Assembly (NCBI GenBank): GCA_963969395.1 | Contig: OZ017795.1 | Coordinates: 7,812,001-7,876,000 of the forward strand | Direction: 5' to 3' | DNA from: Pseudoscleropodium purum | Lineage: Eukaryota > Streptophyta > Bryopsida > Hypnales > Brachytheciaceae | DNA: 64,000 nt | Part shown: positions 12,022 to 24,408 of the stretch, one piece after another | Position numbering within the stretch: position 1 is the first letter of the stretch | Layout: every line of letters begins with the position of its first letter | Translations under genes and position numbers: made by a program | The notes under the pieces: model-generated | Seen by the model: the letters and a program-made list of their open reading frames with translations, nothing else | Database searches by the model: none | Told to the model about the DNA's origin: nothing

Positions 12022-12934
12022 TCAACCCTAAAAAATGGAAGGTGTTTTGGAAGAAGAAAAGTCCAAAACAACTACCAATTTTATTAAAAACTAATCATAC
12101 AAAAAATGTATTAAACAAGTAAGGCAACACGTGGAAAAAAATTCAACCCATTTGACCATTTGGATTGAAAGATTATGATGTTTGAAGTAAGAAAAACAAT
12201 TTTTTTTTCATTCATGCACAATGTGGTCAATAGACTTCAAGCCCTCATGGTGTAAAAATTTTGTGCTACAAAAAGATGAAGATTTTTACCATTCATAAAT
12301 ATATGATGTTAGATTTACTCAAGAAAAATTTTAGAAGCAAATACAAAGTCTAATTTACTCTAAAGCAATTTTGCAAGGAAGTTAAAGGAATTAGCAATAC
12401 ACTATAGTAGTCATTTTTTGATGATTTCTTGTGCAATGAGGAAAATTCTCTTTGAAATCCAAACAATATAAAGCTAGAGACAAACATTTGGAATATGTGA
12501 AAAAATTTCAAGAACTTTGACTTCACAAATTGCAAGATAATAGGGCTTGAAGCTAAAAGAAAATGATTTTTCACAAAACCACCCCCACATAATTAACAAA
12601 GTTTGACTCCTCTTCGAATGTGATTTGAGAATTAAATTCTTTTGGAAAATTTTATGCTATATTTTATTGGTCATATACATGCCAAATTTCAGAAGCCAAC
12701 GAGGATTTTAGAAAAAGATGCCCCAAAGATGCCAAGTTGCAAGAACAATTCAAAAATTTCATGGTAGTATAATTTTTGATCGAAGCATCCAAACATAAAT
12801 CTATATTTCCATTGAGGGGATATTTTCACACTTTATGTCAAAATTTTGTAAACATTCAATCAAATTTGACTTCTTAGAAACCTACCTAAAATTCCAATTG
12901 TTCGTTCTTTGGACAATTGTCTTGTACAGATTAA
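12022..12934. mobile_element. Family A element (TTAA-bounded), ~913 bp
   Basis: The left end TCAA-CCCTAAAAAATGGAAGG and the right end, terminating in TTAA at 12931-12934 after a CAATTGTTC...GACAATTG segment, match the ends of the 51023-51960 and 57081-57986 copies. Shared interior landmarks are the AAAGTCCAAAAC segment near the left end, the TTGTGCAATGAGGAAA motif near 12430 and the AAAGTTTGACTCCTCTT motif near 12600. The left flanking tetranucleotide has one change from TTAA. No transposase frame. Confidence 0.65.
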
Positions 12935-15900
12935 AGTATTTAACTATTGAGATTTTGGTCACAATATAATGAATAGTGGGTACAATAAAAGCTTTGAGCG
13001 ATAATAATGGAGTGAAATAGTAATGATAGTAGATATATAAAATATTAAAAAAAAATTTAACCATTTAACTTCTCAAAGTCCTTGCATCCCCAAAGTGGAT
13101 GTGCTTTGGTCAAAGTTGATTATAGCTTCAAAGTATTTATTTCTAATATTTGATTAAAATTTTGAAAATGAAGACTAAAAATTTAACTTTCTACAGAAAT
13201 TTCAAAAACTGAAATTTCTTTTAAAATTCAATGATTAACAATTATATAGAATGCTCCATTCACTAAAATCCAAGTAATACAATATTGTTTGTATTTCATT
13301 TATATTTTCCTCTATACAATGATTTTTTTAGTTTAAATTATAAAACAATATTCTAATTCTAACCTTCATTTTTGGTCAAAATCCTAAATAATTCTAAAAT
13401 ATATTGAAATTGATATAATTTAATATACACGTTATACTTTGAAAAATCACAATAATTTCTTTTTATAAAAAATTCTATAAAAAATCAAAATTTGTAGATA
13501 AAGATATTTATTTTACACCTGTAACATAACAAATTTTTATTACTCGATTATGTAAAGAATAAATTTAGCTTGATAGTGGAGATTTGACTTTTAAGGTCAC
13601 TAGTAAGAATATTTTGAATGGAAAGAAAGAAAAAAATTACTGAAAATTCTTGACACATTTTTTATGACTATTTATATGCCTTGAAGAAATTTCAAATTAA
13701 TTAGATTGTTTTTGTTATAAATACCAATGTCTTTTCTCCAATTTTTTTTAATAATTTTAAACCAAAATTATAATCATTTATAAAATGAATAAAGATTTTT
13801 CACATTGAAAGAAAATATATAGTCTCACCTAACAAAAATATTATAGTGAACCTTGAATATGATTTTAAAGGCTAATAAAATAGAGATAAAAAACAAAGTT
13901 TTTGTAGACTATCAATAAAATTAGTTTTTCAGTAGTTAAAAATCCTTTAGTAGTTAAAAGTGAATAAAAAGCATGACATTTGTAATGTATTTCATGGTGG
14001 TTACAATGACAATGAAGGGTGTAGTGAATCTTTTAGGTTGTTTTAACAAATTTATGCTTTTTCAAAAATAAATAATTTCATTTCTATTGCCTTGGTTTAT
14101 GTTTGTCTATATAAGAAGCACAAGTTAAAATTCTTCATCCATACCACAAGATTGTAGCTTGTATAGAATATGGTCTATTTGTTTTATGAGGTTATGATAA
14201 ATATAGCAAATGTCAAGAAAGCTTGAACAATTTTTTGTATTTTTTGAGCAATGAATAATAATAGTTTTTAAAAAAGTTTAAAGATATATTCTTTGTAAAG
14301 ATAGATTTATAGATACAAGCAAGACTTTGATCCATTTCAAAATTATGAATGATGTAAAAGATATAAAAGAATTTATTTTGTGAGGAGTTATGAGAAAGAT
14401 ATAACATCTAGGGTTTTAGAAAACATATTTCAAGAAATTAGCTAAAGGATATACTAATTGAATTTCCACAAATATAAAATGAAGAAATTTATTTTTTTTA
14501 AATCATTGCTTTGTATTTAGAATTATTTTTTAAAGGAAATTTGACCTTTGGATGTGAAAAAATTCAAGGAATCACAATTTTGTGACTTTGACAAATTAGT
14601 ATTAATCACACTAATATGGTACAATGAGCCAAAAAGAGATTTAGGAAGCTGGACCACTAATTAATTAGCCCCCATCCCTGCTAAAAAACAAGAGCTTTTG
14701 ATTTTAAAAAAAAATTACAACCCCCCTCCCAACTATTGATCTCCAATAAAACCCTGAGAGATATGGATATGGCCCTCTAATATGGATACAAATATTTTAA
14801 TATGGATACATATAAGCACTACATATACATATTGGGATACATACTTGGAAAACACAAACTTCATATATCCCATATTCATTGACAAGTAACCTGACTTTCA
14901 AAATTACAAAGAGGGGGAGGGAGGGGGGAGATATTGAAAACAATTTAATTTAAATTATTTCTGAATTGATTAGGGGGGAAATGAAAAAAAGTAAAATTAA
15001 TTAAACAAGTTTTGAGCTCATTGTGACTCAACAATGAGCTCAAAAGAGATAGTTAACTAAACATTGATATTTCATGCATGTTTAGTTTTGATTCCCAATC
15101 ACACAGTTGGAAACCCTTTCACTTATAAATACAAACCTTGTTGCCAACAAGGGGCATAAACAATATTTTGGACAAAAGTAATAAATTTTTTTAAAGAAAT
15201 TTAGGTAATGTATTCCCCATTTTTAGTATATGAAGTCGTTGAATTGCTACATATTCTTAGGATACATTATAGAAAGTTTGGGCCATATAGAGGGTTGTTT
15301 GACTTTTGGTAGATGTGCAATATAACATTTTTTTTTTAATAATAACAAATTTAAAATATATGTATATATATACATATAATTAAAATTTTTAATTTATAAA
15401 AAATTTGGCAAGGCACAAAATCTGACTTTTTTGACAATTTTTCTATAAGACAATTTTGGCTGATATTTTTCCTATGTATATAATTACATGTAGTCAAAGG
15501 GTCCAGCTAAGGCCTAAAATTTTCTTCAATGAATATTACACTTTTTTGTATGAAAAGTACATTTTGGAGAATGAATAATTTAAGTTTCATTTGTATTTTG
15601 AATGTTTCATACATTGATACTTTAAAAGAATTTGTTTTGTTTGTTTGTTTGTTTGATATACACAAATCTAAGAAATTGTGAGTTCTTTGGCTGCATTCTT
15701 GGTACCCTTGGAAAGCTCTCTGTCAAGACTTTGTTTCATGGTGTTTAGACCTATAGTGTGAAAGTTATGAATTTTTGTATTATTTTAAATTTTAAAAATT
15801 GAATTAAATTATTTTTTGTTTTAAAAAAAATAACTATCACATCACATGTTCAAATGCTATGAAACAAAGCCCTTACACTCCTTTGAGCATAAAAGATATT

Positions 15901-17377
15901 GAATTCAAAGTTTTTATAAATTAGATAATTACAATTATTTTTATTTTGGTTGTAGCAATGGCAAAAGGCATAGTAGTTTAAAGTAAATTAGCCCATGATA
16001 AGCAAACTGCCCAAATAATGCAAACATCTAGAAAACCACCTATTACAATCTTACATCAACCCATGGTGGACTTTTGCTAGTAAATGAGATTAAGAGTTCA
16101 TCAAGTTGGTTAGTTGTCAAAATCAATGCCTTGGGTGATGGAGTTATTAGTGACTACTTTAGGAACTTCTACCTTTCTAGTGTAAATTCATTATATGAGC
16201 TAGCTTCTTTATTCTTTTATGTCATGGCCATCTTAGGAAATATTGAGACTGCTTTCAGTGGTAAGATGACCATTATAGGTATACTTTTTGGTGGTTTGGG
16301 GGTAGTAAAGAGACTATTTTGTGCCACTAAGGCAATATACTTAAAAGAACTCATAACAAATTTATACTTTACCTAGAAACTAAAATTACAATTGTTCTTT
16401 GCATTTCTCATTTTGGTCTTTATTTGGAAAATTTTAAAATGTTTCTCAAATATCAGTAGGGAAAATGCCAACAAGACTAATTTTCCTTATATACAATATA
16501 TTAGCCTATTATTGTTTGCAGCCCAATTCCATCAATAGACTAGCCTAATTTTGTCACTTATTTTTGGCTCCAATTCCATCTAAATCTTCCCTTCAATTCC
16601 CTTCATTTTTTTTGGCCAAAATTACAAAATTCTATAACAAAATGAGGGATTTAATGACAACAAGGAATAACGTGTCACACCATTAATAGAAAATATATAG
16701 TGCTTGATTAGGCCATAATGGATTGTTTGTGAGTTGTTTATGACTCTAGTTTAGAGGAGATTTTGTAATTTTAGGGCTGACCACTTCAAAAATTCACAAA
16801 AATTATAATTTTTGATCAAAATTTATAATTCTACTTGAGTTTGACTCATGAAACAAGTGCACACCTTTAAAAAAACTATTTTTTCCTCTTGAAGTTGACC
16901 CCAAGATAGTCAAATTACAAATCAAGATGGTAATGGGATGATTTACCTTATATAGATGTGAACAATTGCAACACTTCCTCCACTATCCAAACTATCAAAT
17001 GAAAAACAAATCCACACCTTCTATTGAAGTACTGTAGAAGAATCTATTTTGGACACCCTCCGTCATGGCTTTGTAGGTTGACCTATTATAGACAACAATA
17101 GAATGCAATGGTTATTAAAAACGATTCTTTGTTTGTACCTTTTCCTCTATTCATCTCTTTTCCTTCTTGGCTTAGGGAGAAGTGCCAAAGCTAACTACAA
17201 TAAGTTAGTCTATGTAATAGGGATGGGTGTAGGTGAAAAAACCACTTTTAAATTCAATAAAATATTCATTTCAGGAGAAAAAATTTCGTTTTTTTTGGCA
17301 TTCTCTCTCAACCTTAATTTTGCAAACATTGAATATAATTCCTCTATGACTTTCCTACATCATGTAGGTTGAAATCC
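12935..17377. other. AT-rich intergenic DNA, no gene seen
   Basis: Very AT-rich and almost free of CG. The open frames 14213-14407 and 16074-16376 are short and resemble nothing known. Low-complexity poly-purine and poly-pyrimidine patches occur near 14700 and 14910. Nothing here supports a gene. Confidence 0.5.
15631..15654. repeat. (TTTG)n microsatellite
   Basis: About six consecutive TTTG/GTTT units in intergenic DNA. Confidence 0.9.
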
Positions 17378-20374
17378 TTAACCTTGTAATGTTGCCATGG
17401 ATACTAACACTGCAAGAATTGGTGTCCAATGTAACTGACAAATGACTACAAATCAGTCATGTTAGAGTCGTACAACTTACAAATGACTTCAGGGCTTGGG
17501 TGTCATTTCGGACAAGTCATTTATGTAAATGACTCGTAGTTTATTATCACCATCCAATGTTGCCTTGGATGGAAAAGTGGATGATAGCAATGAGGGGAGA
17601 AAGATGGATTAAAAAAAAGTGTAAAGAAGATGTGTTGAGAATTGCCATGTAGAAAGTACAACTTTTTCCCCAATGATGTGGACATCTACATGTTCAGTCA
17701 TTTTGAAGTCATTTTCTAGTTGTGGGTGACCCCTCATGAATCTAACATGGACTTCCACATATGCAGTTATTTACTAGTTATTTCAAAGTTATGATAGACC
17801 CATTACAAATTTGACGAGTAATACCACATCAAAAGTCATTATGTAGTCAATTAGAAGTTGTGGTGGAGTCTTTGCATTGCTCTAATGGATTGACATGTGG
17901 CAAGTCATTTTTTAGTCATTTTGAAGTGATATGGATTTAGGGTTTTAAAGTTGCGGCAATGTGTATAAAAAAGAGTGTATTAACAATTACATGACGAGTA
18001 GTCATTCTACAATCACATATCAATACATTTGAAGTATTGCAATAATACATCATACATAATGTACATTATACACTATATTTAACAAACATATGGCATGGCT
18101 TCCAAAGCCACTTAGTGTATGAGTATGAAGAGTTGAAATGATAAACCTTTTATATAAGTGGGGTGATAGGATGCAAGACAAGTTGTGTAGGACATGTAAA
18201 ATATAAAAATTGTATTAGAAATAATATTTTAGATCTCATTTTGGAATAGGAAATTAATTGTTTTCAAAAAAATTTAAATTAATAAAAGTTGAAAAATCAA
18301 TCCCACTTTCATCTCTAAAAATTTGTTTGAGATTTTGAGCCTCAAATCAAAAGTTGTGGACACATTTGAAAAAACAACTCGATAGGATATTTTCTTAACA
18401 TTTTTTAAAATTTTAATAGTGTAAAAGACTTTATGTAGTCATTTTCATGTCATTATTTGACTATAATATTATAATTTACACAACTTCCACTTGACTAGGT
18501 CCAGTCACATGGAAGTCATAGTTGGCCTCTAGTGAATTGGTATCATAGAAGGTCACTATTAAGAATGTTTTAGGTTTTTTTGCAATGTGATTTTCAAGGA
18601 TAGGCTTAATAATGGAATTGTATGTGTGCACAAGAAGTCAAGGTCCACGATGTGTGCAAATTTATCCACTCTAGAGCCCATACAGTTGACTATTCCACAA
18701 ACATTCTAAATTTGGGCGGAGTTGATAAATTTAGTGGATGTAATTGAATTTTTTGTAGAAAAAAATTTGTTAACGCAAAAAAAGTAGTATCTAGGGTAAA
18801 GCCACAAGATACACAAGGGAACCCTATGTATACAAAGGACGACGATGGCTTCCTTGTGATGAACTTCTACCATACACTACCTCGTATGGCAGAGCTATTT
18901 ATTTTCCTTAGTTAAGCCAAACAAATGTTCTTTTCCAATGTTGTTGAGAGATTTGAATAGAAAGTAGTATTCTCTTAGTCATTGTCTAAAGAAAAGGAGA
19001 GCAAAAGGCAATTACAACATTTGGCCTCTGCATAGTCACGCCACACTCAGTTATGGTTTCAAAGCAATATTACAATATGTTGTTGCCAATAGAAGACTAC
19101 CTCAAGATTGTCACCAATCATCTATCAAATATTTTCCTATTTCGATGGAAATACAATTTAGTTGTCTTTTAAGTCAGGTAGAAGCACGTCTTATACATAT
19201 TTCCTAGATAGTGAACGTTGACATCTATAACATGAGTTGTATAGTGACGTATGGAACAAGTGAACCTACAATGTTTTGTCAAATGTTGAAGTAAATTGGC
19301 ATAAGTTGTTGTTTTTATATTTGCAAACAATTCTATGGACCATACATTGGAATCCAAATTTGAAAGTAGATCTCCCATTTGGAATGAATTGCCACCTAAT
19401 CCCAAAGTCCCTCATTTTATATGGTGTCTATCATCATCAATAGAACTCAAACCACTAAGCCCAAGTCCAAGTGCCTAAAATCGACACACACCTTTCATTT
19501 CCCTATGAATCACTTATGTGCTAATGTAGAGCAATTAGACGCTTGTGCACTTCAATCACCCTACATTTGTTAATTTACTAGTAGAATGATAAATCTTTTT
19601 GGCGAGCTTGCATTTTTATAATAATGTGGCACATCCTAAAAACCTAAAGAATATAAGGATTGCATATCCCATCTATCAATAAGTTGCAATGATTTGCCAA
19701 TCACTTTACACTGGCCTTGCAATCTTAGCACCACGGCCTTGTAGTGAAACTACACATATCTTTCTTCTCCATCCTATGAAGTATTGTTTTTTTTATCTTT
19801 TTCACTCGGTAAAAGAAATTGTAGTGGAAGTGATTGTCGGAGTCAAGTATAAGTCATAATTGAGTCATTCCGAAGTCACTTGCAGTTGCAAAATAGGATC
19901 CAACAGTACTCCTCCACGACTACGGCCAACACGTCAAAAGTCTCAATTGGACACATCATGTCAATTGCGACACAATGAACAAAATGCTATGGATGAAACC
20001 GCGAGGTTGTTAACTCTTCATCTCGCAATCATGGTCGCAACTACAAAATAATTGTGACATTGTAGGGATCTCAACAATGGTAAAATTAGGGAGGTCAAGT
20101 GATTCTACAATAACAAAATGCTTGCAATCATTTTTTTTGCAGTTGTGATAAGGTCCAATTTCTTGTAGTGTAAGTGTTCAATGGATGACAGAGAATTTTC
20201 CTATGTAGGACAGAAGTGCAACTACTCATCCTTGAAGTTTTGTTGTGAAAAGGGAACATCTTGTACAATAGTTTGCCTTCCAATAAATTTTTTTCTATTT
20301 TTTTTAAGCAATTGATTCGTACAATATTAGAAAATGATGATTTCTTCGGAGACCAGACCATCCATACAGGTTAC
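17378..20374 (+). mobile_element. Family R1 element split by a CACTA insertion
   Basis: The left piece 17378-17407 (TTAACCTTGTAATGTTGCC...) and the right piece 20171-20374 (TAAGTGTTCAATGGATGACA... to CAGGTTAC) together make one R1 copy of ~230 bp. The uninterrupted copy at 36604 runs straight from the GCAGACAT segment into TAAGTGTTGAATAGATGACA, so it shows the pre-insertion state. The right bound is TTAC where intact copies have TTAA. Confidence 0.8.
17408..20170. mobile_element. CACTA-type (EnSpm) non-autonomous transposon, 2763 bp
   Basis: Left terminus CACTGCAAGAATTGG and right terminus ...CCAATTTCTTGTAGTG (reverse complement CACTACAAGAAATTGG) form the inverted ends expected of CACTA elements. 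A 3-bp duplication TAA flanks both sides (17405-17407 and 20171-20173), the size known for this superfamily. Subterminal regions carry many copies of an AGTCATTT/AAGTCATT motif (17454-17940 and again near 19860), as CACTA elements do. No transposase frame of useful length is present, so it must rely on a helper elsewhere. The insertion lies in an R1 repeat whose empty form exists at 36604-36747. Confidence 0.85.
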
Positions 20375-21501
20375 GTTACCCAAAATAAGTGCTTCTACCT
20401 TCACAAGTTAACTAAAGTTACACAGATGCGTGACGGCATCACAGTTCACAAAAGCCGCAAGTTTGTGTCTCAAAAAGAAAAAAAAAAGAAGGAAAAGAAA
20501 AAAAAGCCACGAGTTTGTTACACACACACATAGTACAAATAGTATGGGTCACATAAATTATGAAGAATATCCCCCCTTCCCTTGATTGAAATCAACGTGC
20601 CTGATTTTCTTTAGAAGAGATCCTGCGGCCCAAAGGAATCTGACAATATAAGTTACATTGAAGATTCCACAAGTCCACAGGATTGGAAGTTAGAAGTTGG
20701 AACCTACACTGAATGCACTTTCTCAGGTCTTGAAATTTGTGAAAATATTAAAAATACGGTAACTAAGTTACATGTAGCTTTTCTTTTCTTATTATCATTT
20801 TTGCTACGGTGGCCACAATTGGTTTCATTGTAGGAACGAATTCGTTCCCTCTTTAAAAAAAAATTAGGATGAAATGGTGTGACGATTTTGCTAGTTCTAT
20901 TTTTAGAAACTAGTTGTGTAGATATAATTATAACTATTGCGGTAACAACTAGCAATTTAAATTTGTCCCTGGTGAGAACATCTTAGAACTTTGTTGAGCA
21001 AAATGTCACAGAACAAACAAAATTGAATATAGATTTGAAACTTTTCAATTCAAACAACCATATTATAAGCATCAATGGGCAAAGTCCAAAAGTAGATAAT
21101 CATACAAAAGTTCCCATACGTAACATTGAACACATTACTATGGAAGTTTAAATTAAAAACTAGTTTTGATTTAAAAAAGAATGAATTATAAAGTTAGCCA
21201 TGTCTAAAATGTGATTTTGTATGCCATAATTTGGAATTACTTTATATTTGTCAACATTTTCTTAGAACTTCAGAAAAAACTTCTTGTTCCTTGGCATTTC
21301 AGTATAAATCATTTTAGATTGATGTAAACAAAAATTGAAGAAAGTTGAATATTTATAGAATTTATAATACTCACAATTTGACAAACATGCAAATGATGTT
21401 GATTATCATGATATTCAAAGATTTTTTTGGAATAGAAAACATAGAAATGCATTCACCATTGTAGAGAAAGTATGGGTTCCAACATGAATCACAATTACAT
21501 C
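20375..21501. other. Intergenic DNA, no gene seen
   Basis: Contains a purine-rich low-complexity stretch at 20470-20515 and an ACAC run at 20520-20532. Otherwise AT-rich spacer. The short frames at 20261-20533 and 20704-20955 are not convincing genes. Confidence 0.45.
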
Positions 21502-22148
21502 TTAACCCCTAAATGCCGGAGGCACCAAAATCTGGTGTTTGCAAAATTTTAAAGTTAAATAAAACCTAACCAAGTTGCTATTTCTAGTAATTTATATTTT
21601 TGAAAGATTCTTCTCAAAGTCTAGTTTTAGCAACAAAAATCCGATCTTGAAAATAAATGATAGTGATTTTTGTATTCAAGATTTTGTGCAAGGGTACCCA
21701 TTGCAATCTTGACTTCCTGTAGTATTGAGAGAGCTCTTGTAAATGAGCCTCAAATACACTAGGACTTGAAGAAAAAATCACATTCAAAACTCATTTAAAA
21801 AAATTGTAGAGTAGATTTTGAGAAGCCATAAATTGATTGGGGTTATTCGTGTTAGGCCCTTAAACCTCAAATTCTTTTGGTCATCAACTTTTTAGGTTTC
21901 ACTTATGAAAAGTGAATTGAAAATTTTTCATACTTTTAACACCTTCATGGTCAAACGTTATCATCTTCCAACTTATAAGTGATATCGTTGTATTTTTTCT
22001 TCCTATGTGATCTCTAACATGTCTAGTTTGAATTTGTACAATTACAATTCAAAAAAAGTTGATACAATTTATCAAAATGTTGGCTTTTTGTTCAATTTAG
22101 AGCAAATTTCTAGAGGCTCAAAACAGGCCTTGGGCATTTAGGGGTCAA
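21502..22148. mobile_element. Family A element (TTAA-bounded), 647 bp
   Basis: Left end TTAA-CCCCTAAATGCC at 21502. The right end GGCATTTAGGGG-TCAA at 22134-22148 is its reverse complement apart from one change in the flanking tetranucleotide. The interior (AAGAAAAAATCACATTC, GATTTTGAGAA near 21770-21830) recurs at 39808-39860. Non-coding. Confidence 0.75.
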
Positions 22149-22540
22149 TACCCTTGCATTTGAAATATTTGTTGAATAGGACAATGTATTCAATTTATAT
22201 TTTAAAGCCATATGACGTGTTTTCAGATTCAGATAGTTTTTTGGTACAAATGCCACTTTTTACTACCTCCGAACTTCTGAAAGTCCCCAAATTAATAATG
22301 GTCATCAAGAGAGAGAAAAATGATCATGAAGAGATAATATGCAAAACATTGGGAAATCTATACAAAACATCCGGAAATCAATACAAAACATTCACAGATC
22401 TACACAAACATTGTGAAATTGTGGGATCCCACGATCTTTTTGTCCATAATCCAATGAATAATCTAAAAGTAGTTAAAATATAACGTACAAAGACTAGAGT
22501 TTACGATGCACACAATTCATAAAGCCTTTTGTATTCTTTT
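22149..22540. other. Intergenic DNA, no gene convincingly supported
   Basis: A 109-codon open frame (22154-22483) covers much of this stretch but has no recognisable domain. A locally repeated TACAAAACAT(C)CGGAAATC-like unit at 22345-22400 inflates it. Treated as chance. Confidence 0.4.
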
Positions 22541-22900
22541 ATAAAACTCTTCTAACCTCCCCCAAGTCAGTGGCGCTTTGGGGTTCCAATTGGTCTAAGA
22601 AGAGGTTGAAGTGTGCCTAACTTAGCTTATCCAGGGTCCCGGGGAAAACAAATCTACGCGAATCCGGCTGCTGACCCCGCATACTATTACTGTTACACTC
22701 CACCCTGCCCACCCTGCCCAGGCCGCCCACGTGGCAGGCCGCATCATCATGGTTGGCCATACTGCCTTCTGAAGCTTATTAACTGAGTCCGAAGCCGAAG
22801 CTTCCCCGTCGGCTGCAGTTGATAAAAGATTCTAAATTGGACGGACACAGGAGCACAGGAATCTCCCACGAGGTCCGTCCATCCCGTCCGCCGAAATAAC
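22541..22900. other. Unassigned GC-rich island
   Basis: About 350 bp with many CG dinucleotides, contrasting sharply with its surroundings. It contains a CCACGTGGC (G-box core CACGTG) near 22728, repeated CCACCCTGCCC units and GGTCCGTCC/CCCGTCCGCCG segments. No open frame or splice pattern of a known gene was recognised. It could be a promoter fragment, a gene relic or a captured sequence. Confidence 0.4.
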
Positions 22901-22979
22901 TTAACCCCTAAAAGGACCGGCAGTGCAAAAAACAGCGTTGTGGAAGCTACCTGGTGGCCTTATGGTCCTTTACGGGTAA
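22901..22979. mobile_element. Miniature family A-like element, ~79 bp
   Basis: TTAACCCCTAAAAGGACC at 22901 is answered by GGTCCTTTACGGGTAA at 22964-22979, its near reverse complement, with only ~45 bp between. It is the smallest TTAA-CCCCTAAA unit seen here and may be an internal-deletion derivative. Confidence 0.6.
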
Positions 22980-23041
22980 ACTAGCCTCAGGTCAGGCAAG
23001 GTAATTTTTTAAAAATAAACTGAAGGGGATAATTCACCTTG

Positions 23042-23284
23042 GCCAGGGAGGAATGACCCCTCTATTGCCCTACTAGAAGGTAAATGTTAAAAATTGCTCC
23101 CTATTTTGTGCCGCTAAAATTTTGTATTTCATCTCATTTCCTAGCTAATTTGGGGTCTCTATTTGCAAATATGAATTCAAAATTTTCAAATTGTATCATA
23201 TGCAACAAATAAAAAAGTTTCAAGGTTTTCAAGGTTTTCTATAGGGTAAAACATGAGGCAATAGAGAGGTCAATCCTCCCTGGC
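23042..23284. mobile_element. Family R5 MITE-like element, copy 2
   Basis: Ends GCCAGGGAGGAATGACCCC and its near reverse complement (...GGTCAATCCTCCCTGGC). The internal sequence is strongly similar to the next copy at 23301-23535, including CCCTATTTTGTGCCGCT and AATATGAATTCAAAATTT. The two copies are in direct orientation with a 16-bp spacer. Confidence 0.8.
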
Positions 23285-23300
23285 TATCTATTTCCTATTC

Positions 23301-23535
23301 GGCCAAGGAAGCTTGACCCCTCTATTGCCTTGCCAAAAGATACATGTCAAAATTGCCCCCTATTTTGTACCGCTTAAATTTTGTATTTTATCATGTTCCT
23401 GAGCTAGTTTGAAGTCTTTGATTGCAAATATGAATTCAAAATTTGCAAATTGTATCATATGTGGCAAATAAAAAATATCAGGGTTTTCTACAAGGGTAAA
23501 ATACGAGGCAATAGAGGGGTCAAGCTTCCTTGGCC
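23301..23535. mobile_element. Family R5 MITE-like element, copy 3, with perfect 30-bp inverted ends
   Basis: The first 30 bases (beginning GGCCAAGGAAGCTTGACCCC) and the last 30 bases are exact reverse complements. The 235-bp element is otherwise AT-rich and non-coding. Perfect ends suggest recent mobility or correction. No clear target duplication is visible. Confidence 0.85.
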
Positions 23536-23769
23536 CCTCCTACACTGCCTCTTCTTTAGTCGCTACCGTGACTAGTTATTATTATTAGTTATTATTATTA
23601 AATTGGTCAATTATTTGTTTTTTTTATTGGCAATTGAAAGATGGAGGTTCCAATGCACCAAAGAACATGGCATTTGGATACCATATGCAAAAGTTAGGAA
23701 GGGCCAAAGTTTTATGAGGTAGAGGTTTCCAAATTGTTTCTTCCACATAAGTACATATTGATTTGGGAG

Positions 23770-23994
23770 GTGGTGGTGAATTAACCACCCTTGCTTGTCC
23801 CTGTAGGGACATACTAGAATTTTTTAATTTGCTGCATATAGTAAAATTTTCAAATTTTGAATTCATATTTTACATTCAAAGGCCCTAAATTAGCTTAATG
23901 ATGTGTAGAAGAAATTTTTTATGAGGCACAAAATAGGGGGCTATTTTATACATGAACCCTTGAAATGACTTGGGAATACAAGTTCACCTTGACC
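23770..23994. mobile_element. Family R5 MITE-like element, copy 4 (diverged, inverted)
   Basis: Begins GGTGGTGGTGAATTAACC and ends near AAGTTCACCTTGACC. The interior carries the family segments in reverse orientation relative to copies 2 and 3 (AAATTTTGAATTCATATTT, GGCACAAAATAGGGGG). The ends are degraded. Confidence 0.6.
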
Positions 23995-24408
23995 ATTTTG
24001 GAGATGTATCCAAAGTGATGATGATAGTTTTGAGTCAATGGTAGATTTGAGAGTGTGACTTTACTACACAAACATTTGTCTCCTCTCTATGACTATTCAT
24101 GGATTCAATAGACTTCCTTTGCTTGAAATCATACAAAGGGCCATATAATGTATTGTAGTGTATGGGATAGGTTTTTAGATTGTTTGAATCAAAATTAATT
24201 TAGAATGATGCACATGAGGATCATCACATGATTACTCAACTACTCTTATAATAGATGATAAATGTATCATCTATCATTTAGATTGATGTATTGAAACTTT
24301 AACCCTTTGTAATAGCGATGTAGATTTCATAGTATATTTGAGCAATGCAAATCAAATGTGATCTTTTAGATGAATATATCAAGAATGAAAGACATAAATG
24401 AAAGCTCG

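Noticed and set aside
16074..16376. 100-codon open frame with hydrophobic segments
   Set aside because: No recognisable family, AT-rich codons like the spacer, no neighbouring exon or repeat support; probably chance.
22154..22483. 109-codon frame as a gene
   Set aside because: Contains a locally repeated GNxYKTSGNQYKT-like segment from a short DNA repeat, AT-rich codons and no known domain.
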